Below are positions 45,501-57,930 of a stretch of 64,000 nucleotides of DNA, piece by piece. Position 1 is the first letter of the stretch, and each line of letters begins with the position of its first letter. The notes beneath the pieces are model-generated. The model searched no databases. It saw only the letters and a list, made by a program, of their open reading frames with translations, and was not told where the DNA came from. The translations under genes and the position numbers were made by a program. Source of the stretch: Isoetes taiwanensis (taxonomy: Eukaryota > Streptophyta > Lycopodiopsida > Isoetales > Isoetaceae); NCBI GenBank assembly GCA_021234155.1, contig JAJEKV010000023.1, positions 3,272,801-3,336,800 on the forward strand, in the 5' to 3' direction.

Positions 45501-46550
45501 CAAGGAAGTGATAGTATTTTTAGTTCTGAAGTTCTGATAGTTATTCATTCATTATTAGGTGTGACCGTTCGGTGAACGTGTCTTAACATCGTGAACCTTT
45601 ATCATAATAACACAACATTGTTTCCTCTAACACGTTCGCACATCCATCCCTTGCTTTCCTTTTAGGCAACCCTGCTCCTTTATTAGCTTTATCATTTCAC
45701 ATTTAGCATAAGAAGAATTGTCTTCGTGCATGTTTTTTACCTCACATTTCACACAAAAATAAATGTCTTTGTGATAGTTTGCATGCTATTGTACGATGGA
45801 ACAACTTATATGCTCATGTTGTAAAATAGGAAAGTTGCCTTGGTTAAACAAGATTCTACCATGTTTTTTAACAAAATATCTAAATAGCCCTTCGATATTG
45901 CAATAGGATTATATAAATAGCCCTTCGGTATTGCAATGGGATCACTTTATTTGATCCATCCTTCATATTGCATTTCTCTTTAAAGCTATCCATTTGGAAC
46001 ACCTATTCTTGAATTTTGATAAATGATTTATCATCAAACTAGATGAAACATTTACTGTATTTTGTGTGTTGTCCATTGAATTTACAAAGGGATGATTTTG
46101 TTGTCTTTCTTGGAAAAATTCTTTGGTTATTCATGTAATTCTCAAAAATAAGACCCAAAATTCAAATACATCTTACGGGATATGTACGTAATAGATGGCT
46201 TTTTAATATAGTAGATCTAACCAATGATTGGATCCCTACGTAACCCTACACCTTATACATCTCAAACAATATGTTTTTACTGGTAGCAAACGTATCTGAC
46301 ATAAAAGAACTACTGATGCCTAAAATGCAAGACCATCATTAAAAAATATTTAATACATTGCATAACCTGGCAACAGCCCCTGGCGTGCCTTTTTGCTAGT
46401 TTTTTTTTTATTGAAAGTATAGTATACTCTCAAAGTAGAAGATAAGTTGGGTTACATTCATGAAGTTGGTCCAAACCATAAATAAACATAGGAGATTGCA
46501 GTGAAAGTACCTAAGCTTACAATAGGGGAGAACTCAAGGGATGTTTAGTT
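42558..46550. other. Long stretch without an assignable gene
   Basis: Mixed AT-rich sequence. A plus frame at 43836-44072 (DFRTLISEHGPLAGVAFQ, ALFGGKEDS) has protein-like composition but is not recognised. A direct repeat of GCTTGTTTATG plus GGTTT and AGCACYCATGTT occurs at about 43758 and 43806. The words AAGGTCAYGCCTCTGCTTCTCC recur at 43004 and 43049. There is an A-run near 42980 and a T-run near 46400. Confidence 0.35.
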
Positions 46551-46974
46551 TATTCCTACGGATCTACTGGACATTCCAAAACCACATGTAGATTCCTAAA
46601 ATTTTGTTCAAGATGCCAAATCAAGGCCATAATGATCAAGAATGTAGGAAGAAGAGATTCTTTGAGAGGGCTAATCTGGTATTTGCTATTATGCAACAAA
46701 CACCACATATTCCTATTCAATCAATAGAAGCGACAACTCTCATACCACAATTCCGATGGTCCAACAAGCTCCAATTGGTTCTACACAAATAGTGCAGTCA
46801 AAACAGGGATGGTATCCAAGTAAGGTTCATTTGTATTGCAAGTTATATAACAAATTCAAGCATGATGAGAGTACTTGTTGAAAAATTAATGGGAAACGAA
46901 AATGGGCAATCAACAAGTATCCATCAAGGTAGTAAGTGTTTGAAACGGTACCTCGTCCTAATAATGATGCATTA

Positions 46975-47510
46975 GGGTTTTTTTTTTAGATTACAAAAGG
47001 GCCTTCAAAACATGCCAATAAAGCCAAATGAAGGTAAATGAACTACCAATCAGAAATCAGAGCCTGATAGGTCCAGTCAGCAAAACTATTATAACTAACT
47101 CATTGGATCATAATTTCTAGCATAACTATTGGTAGAAACGTCTAAATGAGCTCTCGTTTAGCGTAATAGATGGATCTCATTGTTTTCAACCTTGGATGCT
47201 TTCCACATATTTTAACCACTTGTGGTTGTCAAAACTCAAACAAATGTTGTTTTTAACATTTTTTACTATCATATGGGGCTAAAACATATGAAAACCACCC
47301 AATGTTTGAAAGATCTCAATGGGATCTATCTATTGCACTAAACAAGAGCTCATTTGGACTTTTCTATCAACACTTATGCTAGAAAATGTGATCCAGTGAG
47401 TTAGTTATAACTGTTTTGCAGACTGGATTACCAGTTCTGTTTTCTAGTTGGTAGTTCATATAGCTTAGTCAGCAGCTCTTAGAAAGCCCTTTTATGATCT
47501 CAAAAAATCC
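46975..47510. mobile_element. Tourist/PIF-Harbinger-like MITE with long inverted repeats
   Basis: Left end GGGTTTTTTTTTTAGATTAC; right end, reverse complemented, GGATTTTTTGAGATCATAAA. The inverted similarity then runs through AAAAGGGC(C/T)TTC, ATGAACTACCAA, TATAACTAACTCA(T/C)TGGATCA and AAATGAGCTCT, roughly 200 bp per arm. The element is flanked by TTA on both sides (46972-46974, 47511-47513), the duplication expected for PIF/Harbinger elements. It has no coding capacity. It interrupts the gag region of the surrounding gypsy element. Confidence 0.85.
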
Positions 47511-48005
47511 TTAATGTTCGCATTCAAGATGCAAAGTACATTGAAGATCCTCAAGTTAAGGCTCGTATTGAGGAGTGGAAGAAGCAAGAGAAGGAAAATC
47601 AATGGTGATTTATGGATTTGTTCAGGTGGTGAAAGACCTATTTCAGCAAGAAGAAGAGATCGTGGAAGTAAAATGCAATTACCAGATCACAAAAGGTAGT
47701 TCAAGAACCAAGAATAGTGCTAATAACGGAGAAGACAAAGAGCTCTTTGCCAATGACTTTGAAGGGACAAGTTATAAAGATATCTAAAAAGGTGCAATTC
47801 AATGTGCTACCCATAGAACAATTTCAATCTATAGAATTAGCCTGAATTGATGCCGCCTATGGTGGATGAGGAAATGCAAGTTTTGATCATGATGAAGTAG
47901 GGATTTTGATTTTGACATTAAGCATGAAGGGGATAAAGAGGAATCAACCACATAGAGGGACAAATTTTGTTTGATGGGGCATTCTCTAAGCTCAAGAACT
48001 ATGAA

Positions 48006-48725
48006 GTTATACAAAACAGAAGTTGGGTCTGCGTTTCTGGCGGAAGATGGCTCCTGTGTTGACACGTGCACACTCCCTCCAACGAGGAATCGAAGTTGGG
48101 TCGACGATTCCGCTTAGTCGGTGAAGAACGATGCTCTGATGCTTCTTCTAACCGGTTCCTTGCTTCTATTAACTGGTTATCTGCAAGCTCTACATCAGTC
48201 TGAGAACTTCTCCTCTGCAAATCAGTTCTTTGCAAGCTTGAAATCTTCAAATCAGTTGTCTGCAAGATTGAAATGCAAGATTGAAATGGAAAGCTTCTGC
48301 TAAGAAGCTTTAAATCGGTTCCCTTTTGCCTAAGATCTGTTCTTTTTTTGCTTCAAATGGGTGCATCCCCAGTGCTTCTGCTTAAGTCGATGCATCTCTG
48401 AGATAAGAAATCGGTGCTTTTGCCTTCAAACTGATGCATCCCGATGAGGAAAAATCGGTGCTTCCAACTACAAATCGGTGCATCCCCAAGAAAAACTGGT
48501 GTCCTCTGCTTCAAACCCTTAAATCCAGCAACAGAAAAAACGCATTCCAACTTCTGTTTTGTAGGGGAATGGCAGTGGGTCTGCCATTCCGGCACACACA
48601 AGAGACCCGGTCCCGGCTACCGCCGGTCGCGGGGCCCCTCCTGTGGTGCTGGAATGGCATCCCCACTACCATTCCCCCATACGAGTATTTTCAATATATG
48701 GACATAAGAAGAAGATTTTTACATT
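48006..48725. other. ~0.7-kb insertion in the gypsy RNase H-like domain
   Basis: The RNase H-like frame stops after FDGAFSKLKNYE and resumes as LSMSSNASSNNEVEYHAL, so the DNA between looks inserted. It contains a degenerate array of AAATCGGTGC(A/T)TC and AAATCAGTT words (48.17-48.52 kb) and ends with the foldback at 48562-48680. Its type is unknown. Confidence 0.5.
48562..48680. repeat. ~120-bp foldback with a GC-rich centre
   Basis: Left arm TAGGGGAATGGCAGTGGG continues to CTGCCATTCCGGC. The right arm, reverse complemented, is ATGGGGGAATGGTAGTGGGG continuing to ATGCCATTCCAGC: about 32 bp with four or so mismatches. The left arm itself holds a perfect 10-bp stem (GGAATGGCAG and CTGCCATTCC around TGGGT). 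The central 55 bp are very GC-rich. It may be a tiny MITE or the end structure of the surrounding insertion. Confidence 0.65.
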
Positions 48726-51700
48726 GAGTATGTCAAGCAATGCAAGCAGTAATAATGAGGTTGAATATCATGCACTTACTCAGGGGATGACTTTGGCAAA
48801 GAAAAAGTGTATTGATTGTTGACTATTTTTGGACTCTTTATTGGTGTGCCAACAAGTTACTAATCAATTTTAGGGTTTAGTGCCAATTTGAGAGGCTTAC
48901 ATCAGCAGGCCATGGAGTTGAAGTCCAATTTTCAGCATTGTGTTTTTGTAGTGCATGTTCCAAGAGAACAAAATAGTGTGGGTGGATGCTTTAGCAAAAT
49001 CAGCAATGGTGCAGGCAACGTAGTGGCATGCACAATTTTTGGATGATGAGGTAAAATCAGATCAGTTCATGTTCTCAACATTCACCACGTTCCGAAGAAT
49101 GGGTTACTATTGGAGGAGATCTTCTAAAAATGAGGAAAGTGATTTGATATCTGTATTGAGGGAATTTAGGGATGTTTTGGCAAGAAACTACAAAGTATTG
49201 AATGGTATTCCACCTGAGGTTGTAGTGCATACCATTGATTTGAAACAAGGATCAAAAGCAATCTAACAAGCTCAAAGAAGAATGAGTTCAACCATAGAAG
49301 AACAAGTAAAGGGCGAAGTCATGAAGCCTTTGGAGGTGGGATTTATTGTACCAGTGCCAAATCTTGATTGGATCAGTTTTATTGTATTAGTGAGGAACCG
49401 AATAATTCAATATGAGTATGCATTAGTTACGGGGATCTCAATAAAGCTACTAAAAGAGATCATTTTCCTACACCAGTCATCGGCACTTTAGTGGATGATG
49501 TTGCAAGAAATTAGGCCTATCCTGTCTTGGGCGAATATTGTGGATATAATCATTCGAATTTATCTACCACATCAAACAATGATGGCTTTTTGAACACCAT
49601 TTGGCATCTGTGCTTATAATATACTAGAAAAAGTGCCCAGCGTTGCTGGGCTTTTCATGGGACATAAATTCAAGGCAAATGCTAGATTGGTGTAAAAAGA
49701 GCAAGGAATTGTAATGTTAGACTTTGTGCAAATGATTATGAACTTGAATGAATAGCTACATTGCATTCTCTCAAGGCTCTAAATGTTTAATTACTTCCCC
49801 TAGGAACAAATTCATTTCTTGCTTCAAGAATTGACATTCGATCATGTGACAATCACTGATTCAAACCAAAATATTTGGACCTATGAACAAAAATCAATTT
49901 TCCTACTCCATGGTTTCTAAATGCCTGTTTGTGCATATAAACTTAGATTTTACAAGAAGTTTGAACTTCTTATTCTCCAGGAATGAAATTTAGATTCAAA
50001 ACCTCTTCAAGGAGCCACCCTTTCATCATCTTCAAAACAAAATCTAAAACAAATCTTCTTCAACCTATGAAGCAAAATTTTCTTTTTACTTGGATTTCTC
50101 TTTTTTCGCCAAATTTTTGAAATGCTTAAACATTTTTTTCATCCTAGGTTTACCTCTGCACTGACCTAGTTTATTGCTCTTTATATAAGTGATGCATGTT
50201 GTTGTGTTGTTTTCATCTATATAATTGTTTCATCTCGAGCATTGCTTCATGGAATATTCCTTCCAATATTCCATATAAAGCAACCAAGGTCATCTCCCCA
50301 AAATCAAGATGGGATAAACTGGAATTTCCTTGTCACTATAAGATTTACAATATATAGAATGCAAATCAAGGATATAGTCAATGAGCAACCGTAAAATTAG
50401 TTGCACATGAGAAAAAAGTCATGTGTTGTTTGGCATTAGGGTTGCCCTTAGGGCCAAAGTTCCATATCCGTAACTTAGAAGGTTAACGAATTGTAAGTTT
50501 TTGCCTTTAGTTATGTTGGCGAATCTTTTTAGCTTTCGATAACCTGTCATAGAAATGTTGGCAAGTCTTAGTCAAGATTATTTATCCCATGACATTAGAG
50601 TGAAAAAATCACCTTTCCAAAACTCTATATTGTTTCTTTTTGCTCCATCGCAACTTTGCATTAAGACAGCATGCACATACATACAAATAGACATACATTA
50701 TTTTTATGTCATGCCACATTGGCAGCATCCATGAGGACATATGACCTCATGGGTGCTCTTCATTCTCTTTGGGCAATGGCCTTGTGATGATATCTTTGTG
50801 TTGCTTATTTCTAATCCCGGGATGCACCTATCATATAGGGGTATCTCATGCATGCTAGGGGTTGCCGAAACCCCCTTATATATCGCCTTAAAAAAATCCT
50901 CCAAAACTCCGGTTTGATGATATAATAGGTAAGAGTATATGTATGGTTCATGCCCAAAATAAATCCTTTCCGGGTCACTCACTAAATTGTATGGCTAAAA
51001 CTATGTGAACCCCCTTTTTCCAATTGCCCTATTTTTAAACAAAAAGATGGTACCCTTCTCACTTTTTGTGCCCCATTATAACACACCACATTTTGCAACT
51101 CTCATATTCAGGTTTGTAGATCCATAACAATAGTTAAAATGATTCACTGGTTAATAACTTGAACATATACAAATTCTATCCTCCGATGCTAGGAATTAAT
51201 GATTCCCATTTATAACATGGATGAAAAGATAATGCGTGGACTCTCTACACACCTAAATGTTGGGCAAAGGAAAAATCCCAAGTGCATTTCAAGAATTCTC
51301 TTTGACACTTTTTTTAAAACTCCCTTTCAAGACAATGCAAATCTACATCGACTCAAAGCAAAATTTGTGGTTATCTTAACAAGTTTGCCAAGAAAAAGAT
51401 CCCCTTACCTGATTTTTTGAGTCCAATCCAAAATGAACAAAAGCATATGTCTTCTATCATTTAATTTAGACTCCCCACTTACGATAGATTAGTATTGAGC
51501 CACTTTATTGTAGCTGAAAAGGAATGCATCAACAAGCATGCATAAAATGTAGAGAACCAACTTGGAATTGACGTGGCAAGAAATACAATGCCCCAAAAAG
51601 ATGGGTAGCTTGCATTTCAAGCAACCAAAATGGTAATTACAATTCCCATGTGCTCAAATAAAATTTCATTTTTTTACACATTCTCATGATGTTGTTTATT

Positions 51701-52159
51701 ATACAGATATTCACAACAACTTGGATATGTGTATATTTGCAGATCTTCGAGTAAGTTGCTCATACAAAATTCATAGATCCAATCCATGAACATAAGGTTG
51801 CCCACATAATTCGGATATGGCTCATGTGCTCTGCTCAAACAAAATTTATAGCACCCAATTAATTCGAGACAAACTTAGTATTAATATCTAAGACCCCATC
51901 AGCCCACTTATATGTGCTGGAAGACGGATTTGAGGAGATTAAGTCAGGAAGTTTCACATCCAGAAAAAGCAACTTCCTAAAGCAATGCAAGAAGACAAGT
52001 CCATATGAAATATTTCCTAAAGCTTATTGTAGCTGCAACAGACAAAAAAATGATTCGACCCTGCTGCTTATTCTATCAGACCCTAATCCCATAAAAACTT
52101 CACAGTGAGACAGTGGGGACCAAGATGAAACTGGAAAATCTGGCTAGAAAACCTTTATA

Positions 52160-52403
52160 TCTGACATTGGGCACTCTTCTACCTGATCCATGTGTTTGCA
52201 CATCGACAACATAGAGAAAAAGATTTATTTGATTTAAAACCTTCCTTTTTACATATTGATTGAGATTTTCCTGATTTATACCATGTGCCACATTGCCCGC
52301 ATTCTTCCTGCATAGTGGGGACAATGAGCTCTAAAAGAAGCTCGTGACAGTCTATTGCCATGGCCAATAGTGCATGTTTGCTGGTGTTATTTCCAGATGA
52401 CAA
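52160..52403 (-). pseudogene. Exon-like fragment, unrecognised
   Basis: An open minus frame with sequence HALLAMAIDCHELLLELIVP and a Cys-rich ECGQCGTWY segment, then FSLCCRCANTW. The composition suggests a real exon. It lies inside the 5.9-kb insertion, so it may be a captured gene fragment. Family unknown. Confidence 0.3.
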
Positions 52404-53133
52404 CTTGAAAACATGCTTGCAGTCATGATAGAACTAAAACTTCAAAGAACAAATACCCATGCATGATCCATGCCCCTGAGCTCAAATATGAGCTTTCATA
52501 GCAGACTGTCATGCATTTGAGCGTTTTAAAGCCTGCAACTATCGAAACAGCTCAAAGCAATCTTGGAAGCCCAGATACAGGATCTCTGTGGAAGAATAAA
52601 ATCCGTTGCATTTGTCAGCAGAATTCTGCAAGTAGTAAGCGGACCAGATGACCACCCATTTCTGCCGTACTTGATCAAATGTCTAACATGCAATTGACAC
52701 CATACTATATCCAGTTATTATCCCTGCAAGAACTGCTTTCAGACAGCACTTTTGGGCATCAATTATCCATCAAATAATGTGAAAATATCTGTAACTGAGC
52801 ATCCACACAATAGTCTGCTATTTGATCTATGACTAAATTTTACAAAAATGTGCCGTTAGTTGATGCCCAGAGAATGTTCATAGAGAAGAAAGATAGCAGT
52901 GTAGAGAAAAGCTACAATAAGTGGCTTCTGGTAGAAAGCACAGGATTCGAGTCAGGAACATATTGCAACATTACATTGCTTGGGTTAATCGGCACAGTTT
53001 ATGACTGGCATCAATGATTACAAGTTGTGACCAGCAATGTCACAAAACTCCATATCTATACTGTCGTGTTTGCTTTGCAGATCAAGGCTAAATTTTAAAC
53101 ATTCAACACTTGTACAACACAAATTGATCAGTA

Positions 53134-54598
53134 AATCTGCAAAGTTGTCAACAGCTAATGCATTCCACCTTGTCGTTTTCGAGACACACAATATCCCTCC
53201 CTTCATTTTTCTTGCTTTATGACTCACAACTCCATAGATGAGGTATCATCTCAGCTCTAGCATGGCCACTCCATTTCACCATCCAATGTGACAAGCTAAC
53301 TTGGTATTTCGCATACTACAAGCAAGCATCCAACAAGGTTTGGATTAATGTACCCAAAGCTTCGCTTGATTGCTCTAGTCAAAACTGGGCTCTGCAACAA
53401 AGAGATCCACCATAAAAAACAGGACTTGGCCAAATGCGTAAGATATCTATAACATGCGTTCTCTATATAGCTATGCGAGAATCTATGCAGGACTATTTCG
53501 AGGTTGAAATTCATGATATTGCAGTGTTCAATAATCGAAAATACAATATCAAAAGTAGAAGAGCTTACCCTAACAAACCTGCTCGTTCTGATCCTTGTCA
53601 GCATGCATATGAACAGGATTATATAGTCAGGGAAAAATGGGCCTCAGCAGTATATCATGCGGCATGCCCATGTTATTTTTGGAATCCCATGTGAGGAACA
53701 ATTGTGAAGCTGCTTTTAGGCATTTTGTAGAACTCCAACTACTATGGAATTCTAGATCCAGCCGCCAAGTCTATGCCATAGCCAAGCTTCTGTCATAAAC
53801 CATAAAGATACGGGTTAAGAAACGAAAAGTGAACGACCAAGATTGATTTTAGATAGGACTGAATCTGCAAAGTTGTCAACAGCTAATGCATTCCACCTTG
53901 TCGTTTTCGAGACACACAATCTCCACATGCAATATCCCTCCCTTCATTTTTCTTGCTTTATGACTCACAACTCCATAGATGAGGTATCATCTCAGCTCTA
54001 GCATGGCCACTCCATTTCACCATCCAATGCAACAAGCTAACTTGGTATTTCGCATACTACAAGCAAGCATCCAACAAGGTTTGGATTAATGTACCCAAAG
54101 CTTCGCTTGATTGCGCTAGTCAAAACTGGGCTCTGCAACAAAGAGATCCACCATAAAAAACAGGACTTGGCTAAATGCGTAAGATATCTATAACATGCGT
54201 TCTCTATATAGCTATGCGAGAATCAGGCGCAGACTATTTCGAGGTTGAAATTCATGATATTGCAAAGTTCAATAACCGAAAATACAATATCAAAAGTAGA
54301 AGAGCTTACCCTAACAAACCTACTGCTTCGATCCTTGTCGGATGCATATGAACAGATTATATAGTCGTGGAAAAATGGGCCTCGTATATATCATGCGGCA
54401 TGCCCATGTTATTTTTGGAATCCCATGTGAGGAACAATTGTGAAGTCGCTTTTAGGCATTTTGTAGAACTCCAACTACTATGGAATTCTAGATCCAAATT
54501 ACCAAGTCTATGCCATAGCCAAGCTTCATTATAAACCATAAAGATACGGGTTAAGAAACGAAAAGTGAACGGTCGACCAAGATTGATTTTAGATAGGA
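53134..54598. repeat. ~730-bp tandem duplication
   Basis: Copy 1 (about 53134-53862) and copy 2 (about 53866-54598) start TCTGCAAAGTTGTCAACAGC and end GATTTTAGATAGGA. They differ by a 13-bp insertion in copy 2 (CTCCACATGCAAT-type, near 53925) and by substitutions concentrated in the second half, many at CAG/CTG-containing words. The short frames inside are not recognised. Confidence 0.9.
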
Positions 54599-55483
54599 TC
54601 AATTCAAAAATGGTGAATGCAATGCAAATAGAAGAAATCTCACCTGAAGTCACTTTTGTTATCCGGGCTGGTCTCTGGACCGCCAAGATACTTCCGAGCA
54701 ATTTTTGTGCTTTTTGCAGCCCGGATTCATGAGATGCAAGAGTCAAGTAATTCGCTCAAAAATCTACACATTTTATCATCTTCTTAACCTGCATTGCGGC
54801 TTCAACTTCATCATCTAGTTGCATGCATATCTTGAACTTTCTTTTGCTAACAATGACAATCATGCTACAGAGATGTTTGAATCTATTCCGCCAACCACAT
54901 AGAAGATTCTCCAGCCACTATCAGGTTTACTGCATCCTTGCACTTTAGGTTTGAAGCCATTTTGTCAAAGATAACTAAAAAAGAAATACCCGTGGTAGCT
55001 GCAGAAGAACAACGCTGGTTTTTCCCTCCCACTATTCTCTACAAGATTTTAGCAGCAAAAGGACCGAAAGCCTTAACCATAATCAAAGACCCACTGGCAC
55101 AGATACCTCATGTAACCTGAAGAGAAGAGGTTTCCGCATTTCTGCTGTTTCGAAGCAAGAGAGAATGAGCGGTTATTGACCACGTCACAAAACAAAGCAT
55201 TCATTCTAAAAAAATAAAAAAAATAGTCTCACGGCATACAATGAAAGTGGTGAAATGCAAGGCCAAGACCCGGGGGATTCAGTATTCTTTGCAGTACGGG
55301 ACATGTGCATGCAAGAAAGGGGGGTTTTTTTTACCATTCAGTATTTGTATACTTACCATTAGGGGTTTTGCCATTATTTGGGGCAAAATAATACTTTATT
55401 AGCCCCACGGTAAAATGTTTTTGGGCACACTTCAACGCCATTATCCTAAAACGCCATTATTATTATATATAGATTATCGTTTG

Positions 55484-56460
55484 GCCTCACATCTAGCCAC
55501 ATTTCAGCGAGCTATGACATATGCTTTTCATAATATTTTAGACTTTTTAAAAGTCTTTATAGATGATTTAACAATATCTTCTAATCCAAGAAGTGGTCAC
55601 TTGGATCATCTTAGAAAAGTTCTTGAAAGGTCAGTTGTATGGCATAAATTGTTTGAATCTCGTGAAGTGTATTTTCTTCACTAGAGGAGGAAAACTATTA
55701 GATAATTATGTTTCAAAAAATAGTTTACAAGTGGATCATGGTAAGATTGCAGCTTTGGAGAAGGTGAAACCACCTACAAATGTATCACAAGGGAGGAGCT
55801 TATATGGTCAATTCAATTTTAGTAGAAGATATTCATGCAATTTTGCTAAGGTAACCAAGCCACCAGAGATTTTATGAAGCAAAAGCGTGGATTCTAGATG
55901 GATGGATAAAGCTCAAGAAGCATTTGAATGGTGTCTTAGACAATTGAAAGAGAGGACTTTACAAATCCTCCAAGAATAGGTGAGCCGTTTCATTTATTTT
56001 TCACGGTTGGGAAGCAAGCTTTGTCTGTCACACTATAGCTGGTTGTTAACTCCACAAGAGGAAAAATGGGCTCATGTGGAGCATCTTGGTTTGGCATTGA
56101 AGTGAACATTAAACAAATTTAAACATTATCTTCGTTTCTTCACAATTGAATTCAACACATATACATTATGTTTACATTCATATGGATGTGATCCCTTTGC
56201 CATTTATTCCAAGATCCTAAATTTACAAGATGGGCTCATCATTCAAGAGTTTGAGTTGAAATACATTAAGATGGCCCGAGGATTAATCCAAGTGCTTATT
56301 TGGGCAATTGTGCTGAAATAGAAGAGGAAACAGACTAGCAAATAGCATTTCAAGATGATGGAGTGTTACAAGGATTCATTGAGACTAATGATCTTTGGTA
56401 TGTTAATATATACAGGTATCTACAAAATCATAATTATCAACCCTTTTAATTTGGGATTTT
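55484..56460 (+). pseudogene. Ty3/gypsy RT C-terminal part and RNase H (continuation)
   Basis: LATFQRAMTYAFHNILDFLK is followed by VFIDDLTISSNPRSGHLDHL, where IDD corresponds to the catalytic YxDD box (FLDD in many gypsies). Frame changes lead to CIFFTRGGKLLDNYVSKNSL, ALEKVKPPTNVSQ and FAKVTKP. Then comes RNase H-like sequence (AQEAFEWCLRQLKERTLQIL, LIIQEFELKYIKMARGLIQ). It continues the RT interrupted at 49.62 kb. Numerous stops. No integrase was found afterwards. Confidence 0.75.
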
Positions 56461-57930
56461 CAGGTTTGGTGGAAAACCTTTTTGGAATTTTTGTTTAATC
56501 GATTTCCTAAGATTTTAAATGCTTTTAGATGTCGTGAAATATTTCGAGCTTTCCAGAAATCGAGATGTTTTCTTTCTACATAATGCTTGGAAACAATAAT
56601 CCATGTATGTTCAGCATGTCCTTGATATGTACTTTTCCTTTTTAGGCACTGATGCAGGTAGTTGAGTTGATCATGATGCAATAAGTAAATTCACCACCTC
56701 CATGTATATGAAGTTTTATTCCCTTGAACCTGCTTTTGGTTGAACAGGTCTTGGCCTATGTCTGACAGGCCTTTTGTCTACGAGAATGATAAGGAAAATG
56801 CAATTCCAACAATACTGCCATCAAATAAAGCGATGGCGGTGCATTTCTTCCAAAATAAGTATGTATTTGATGTTCAATCAAAATTGTTACAAACAACTTT
56901 ATTGCAAATGTTGGTACATCATGCTCGCAACCATGCTAGAGTGTTTAATTTGAATAGAAATACTTATAGATGTTGTATTTGTGATATCCAAGCCCAATAA
57001 AAAAAGCGAAGGTTAAAGGCACAATCTCCGTTATTTTCAATCTCTTACTATTTCTTCTTAAAATTCCAATTTGAATCACATCATTTTTGCAATATGAGTT
57101 TTGATACTAGCGCATATAAAGTCTTTTTGCCCATAAACCGATCTTTTATTTGCAAAATATATCCTCATTCCCTTTTAAGTTTTTGTTCTTTGCTCTTCAA
57201 TATAGAGGATAGTATTTGGATAAGCATTCTTAGGCTACTAGGTTAAGAGAACCGGTCTTGATGCAAATATGCAGACTTCAAGGTCAAACATTGGATTTTC
57301 AAGGCTTCGAGTCCTCACAAAAGGATGGGTATATAGTTGGTAGTTTAAGTGCACTAAAGCAAAATAACTTTCTTTGATCTATGACCAACCGTAATAGTGT
57401 TAGTAGTAAATGAATATGTGTCTTCCGACAAAATTTTAGGGCATGCATGAGTAGCTTAATCATATATGTATTGTATCATAATGCCAAAAGCATCATATCA
57501 CCATGACATTTGTTTCTTTTCAAAGCGCAGAACATTACATTTTCAATTTATACATCTGATTATTTTCTTAACGTCGTCGTTCTTTTATATCTGATTGTTT
57601 TCTTAACGTCATTGTTCAATACAAAGACAATATGGAATGCATAAGGAATGGCCTTCTTATTCTAACTCCTCGTTTTATGGGAGATTTTCGTTGATTTGTG
57701 CAGGAGCTCAATGTGTCAAATAAATATGTTGCAGTAAGTTGTTGTGCTGCCAATAAGTCGTTGAAAGTTGCATATCATTAAGGAATGTACATTTTCATAA
57801 CTAGGGCTTGATCTGAACTTATCAGATGAATTAGGATGAATTAACACTCACATTTAGCTTATCATTTAATATGCTTTGTATTAATGGATATGTTGCTTTG
57901 GATACAAGCAAAGGATGGTTGAAATACAAA
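56461..57930. other. Unassigned stretch
   Basis: A plus frame at 56740-57000 (FVYENDKENAIPTILPSNKA, NTYRCCICDIQAQ) has protein-like composition but no recognised family. A 25-bp direct repeat (ATCTGATTATTTTCTTAACGTC-type) occurs at about 57555 and 57589. Otherwise AT-rich. Confidence 0.35.

Larger units (their letters stand above)
46590..49640 (+). mobile_element. Ty3/gypsy element, 5' part (gag knuckles, RNase H-like, RT start)
   Basis: Plus-strand pieces in order: a gag zinc-knuckle relic (FKMPNQGHNDQECRKKRF, about 46601) and a second one ending HDESTC (about 46880); QDAKYIEDPQVKARIEEWKK (47.52-47.58 kb); and a possible RNase H start ILFDGAFSKLKNYE (47.96-48.0 kb). After an insertion, the same domain continues as SSNNEVEYHALTQGMTLAKK and VDALAKSAM (48.73-49.0 kb). 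Next come the RT approach LREFRDVLARNYKVLNGIPP, VVHTIDLKQGSKAI and VKGEVMKPLEVGFIVPVPN, and the centre of RT up to about 49620. Stops are frequent. The RT continues at 55484 beyond a 5.9-kb insert. LTRs were not found. Confidence 0.75.
49622..55480. mobile_element. ~5.9-kb insertion in the gypsy RT; Helitron-like start
   Basis: RT similarity stops after the WHLCLY codons (about 49620) and resumes at 55484 (LATFQRAM). The insert begins ATACTAGAAAAAGTGCCCAG with a perfect stem GCCCAGC-GTT-GCTGGGC (49635-49651), resembling plant Helitron termini and the 9045 hairpin. No Rep/helicase gene was seen. Exon-like captured fragments may be present: minus 52403-52160 (LLAMAIDCHELLLELIVP, then ECGQCGTW) and minus 54746-54640 (ESGLQKAQKLLGSILAVQ before a GTGAGA donor). 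Neither is recognised. A 730-bp tandem duplication lies inside. The right end is not defined. Confidence 0.5.

Noticed and set aside
49622-55480. Autonomous Helitron with Rep/helicase
   Set aside because: No HUH Rep or Pif1-like helicase motifs were found in any frame, and the right end lacks a clear hairpin-CTRR.
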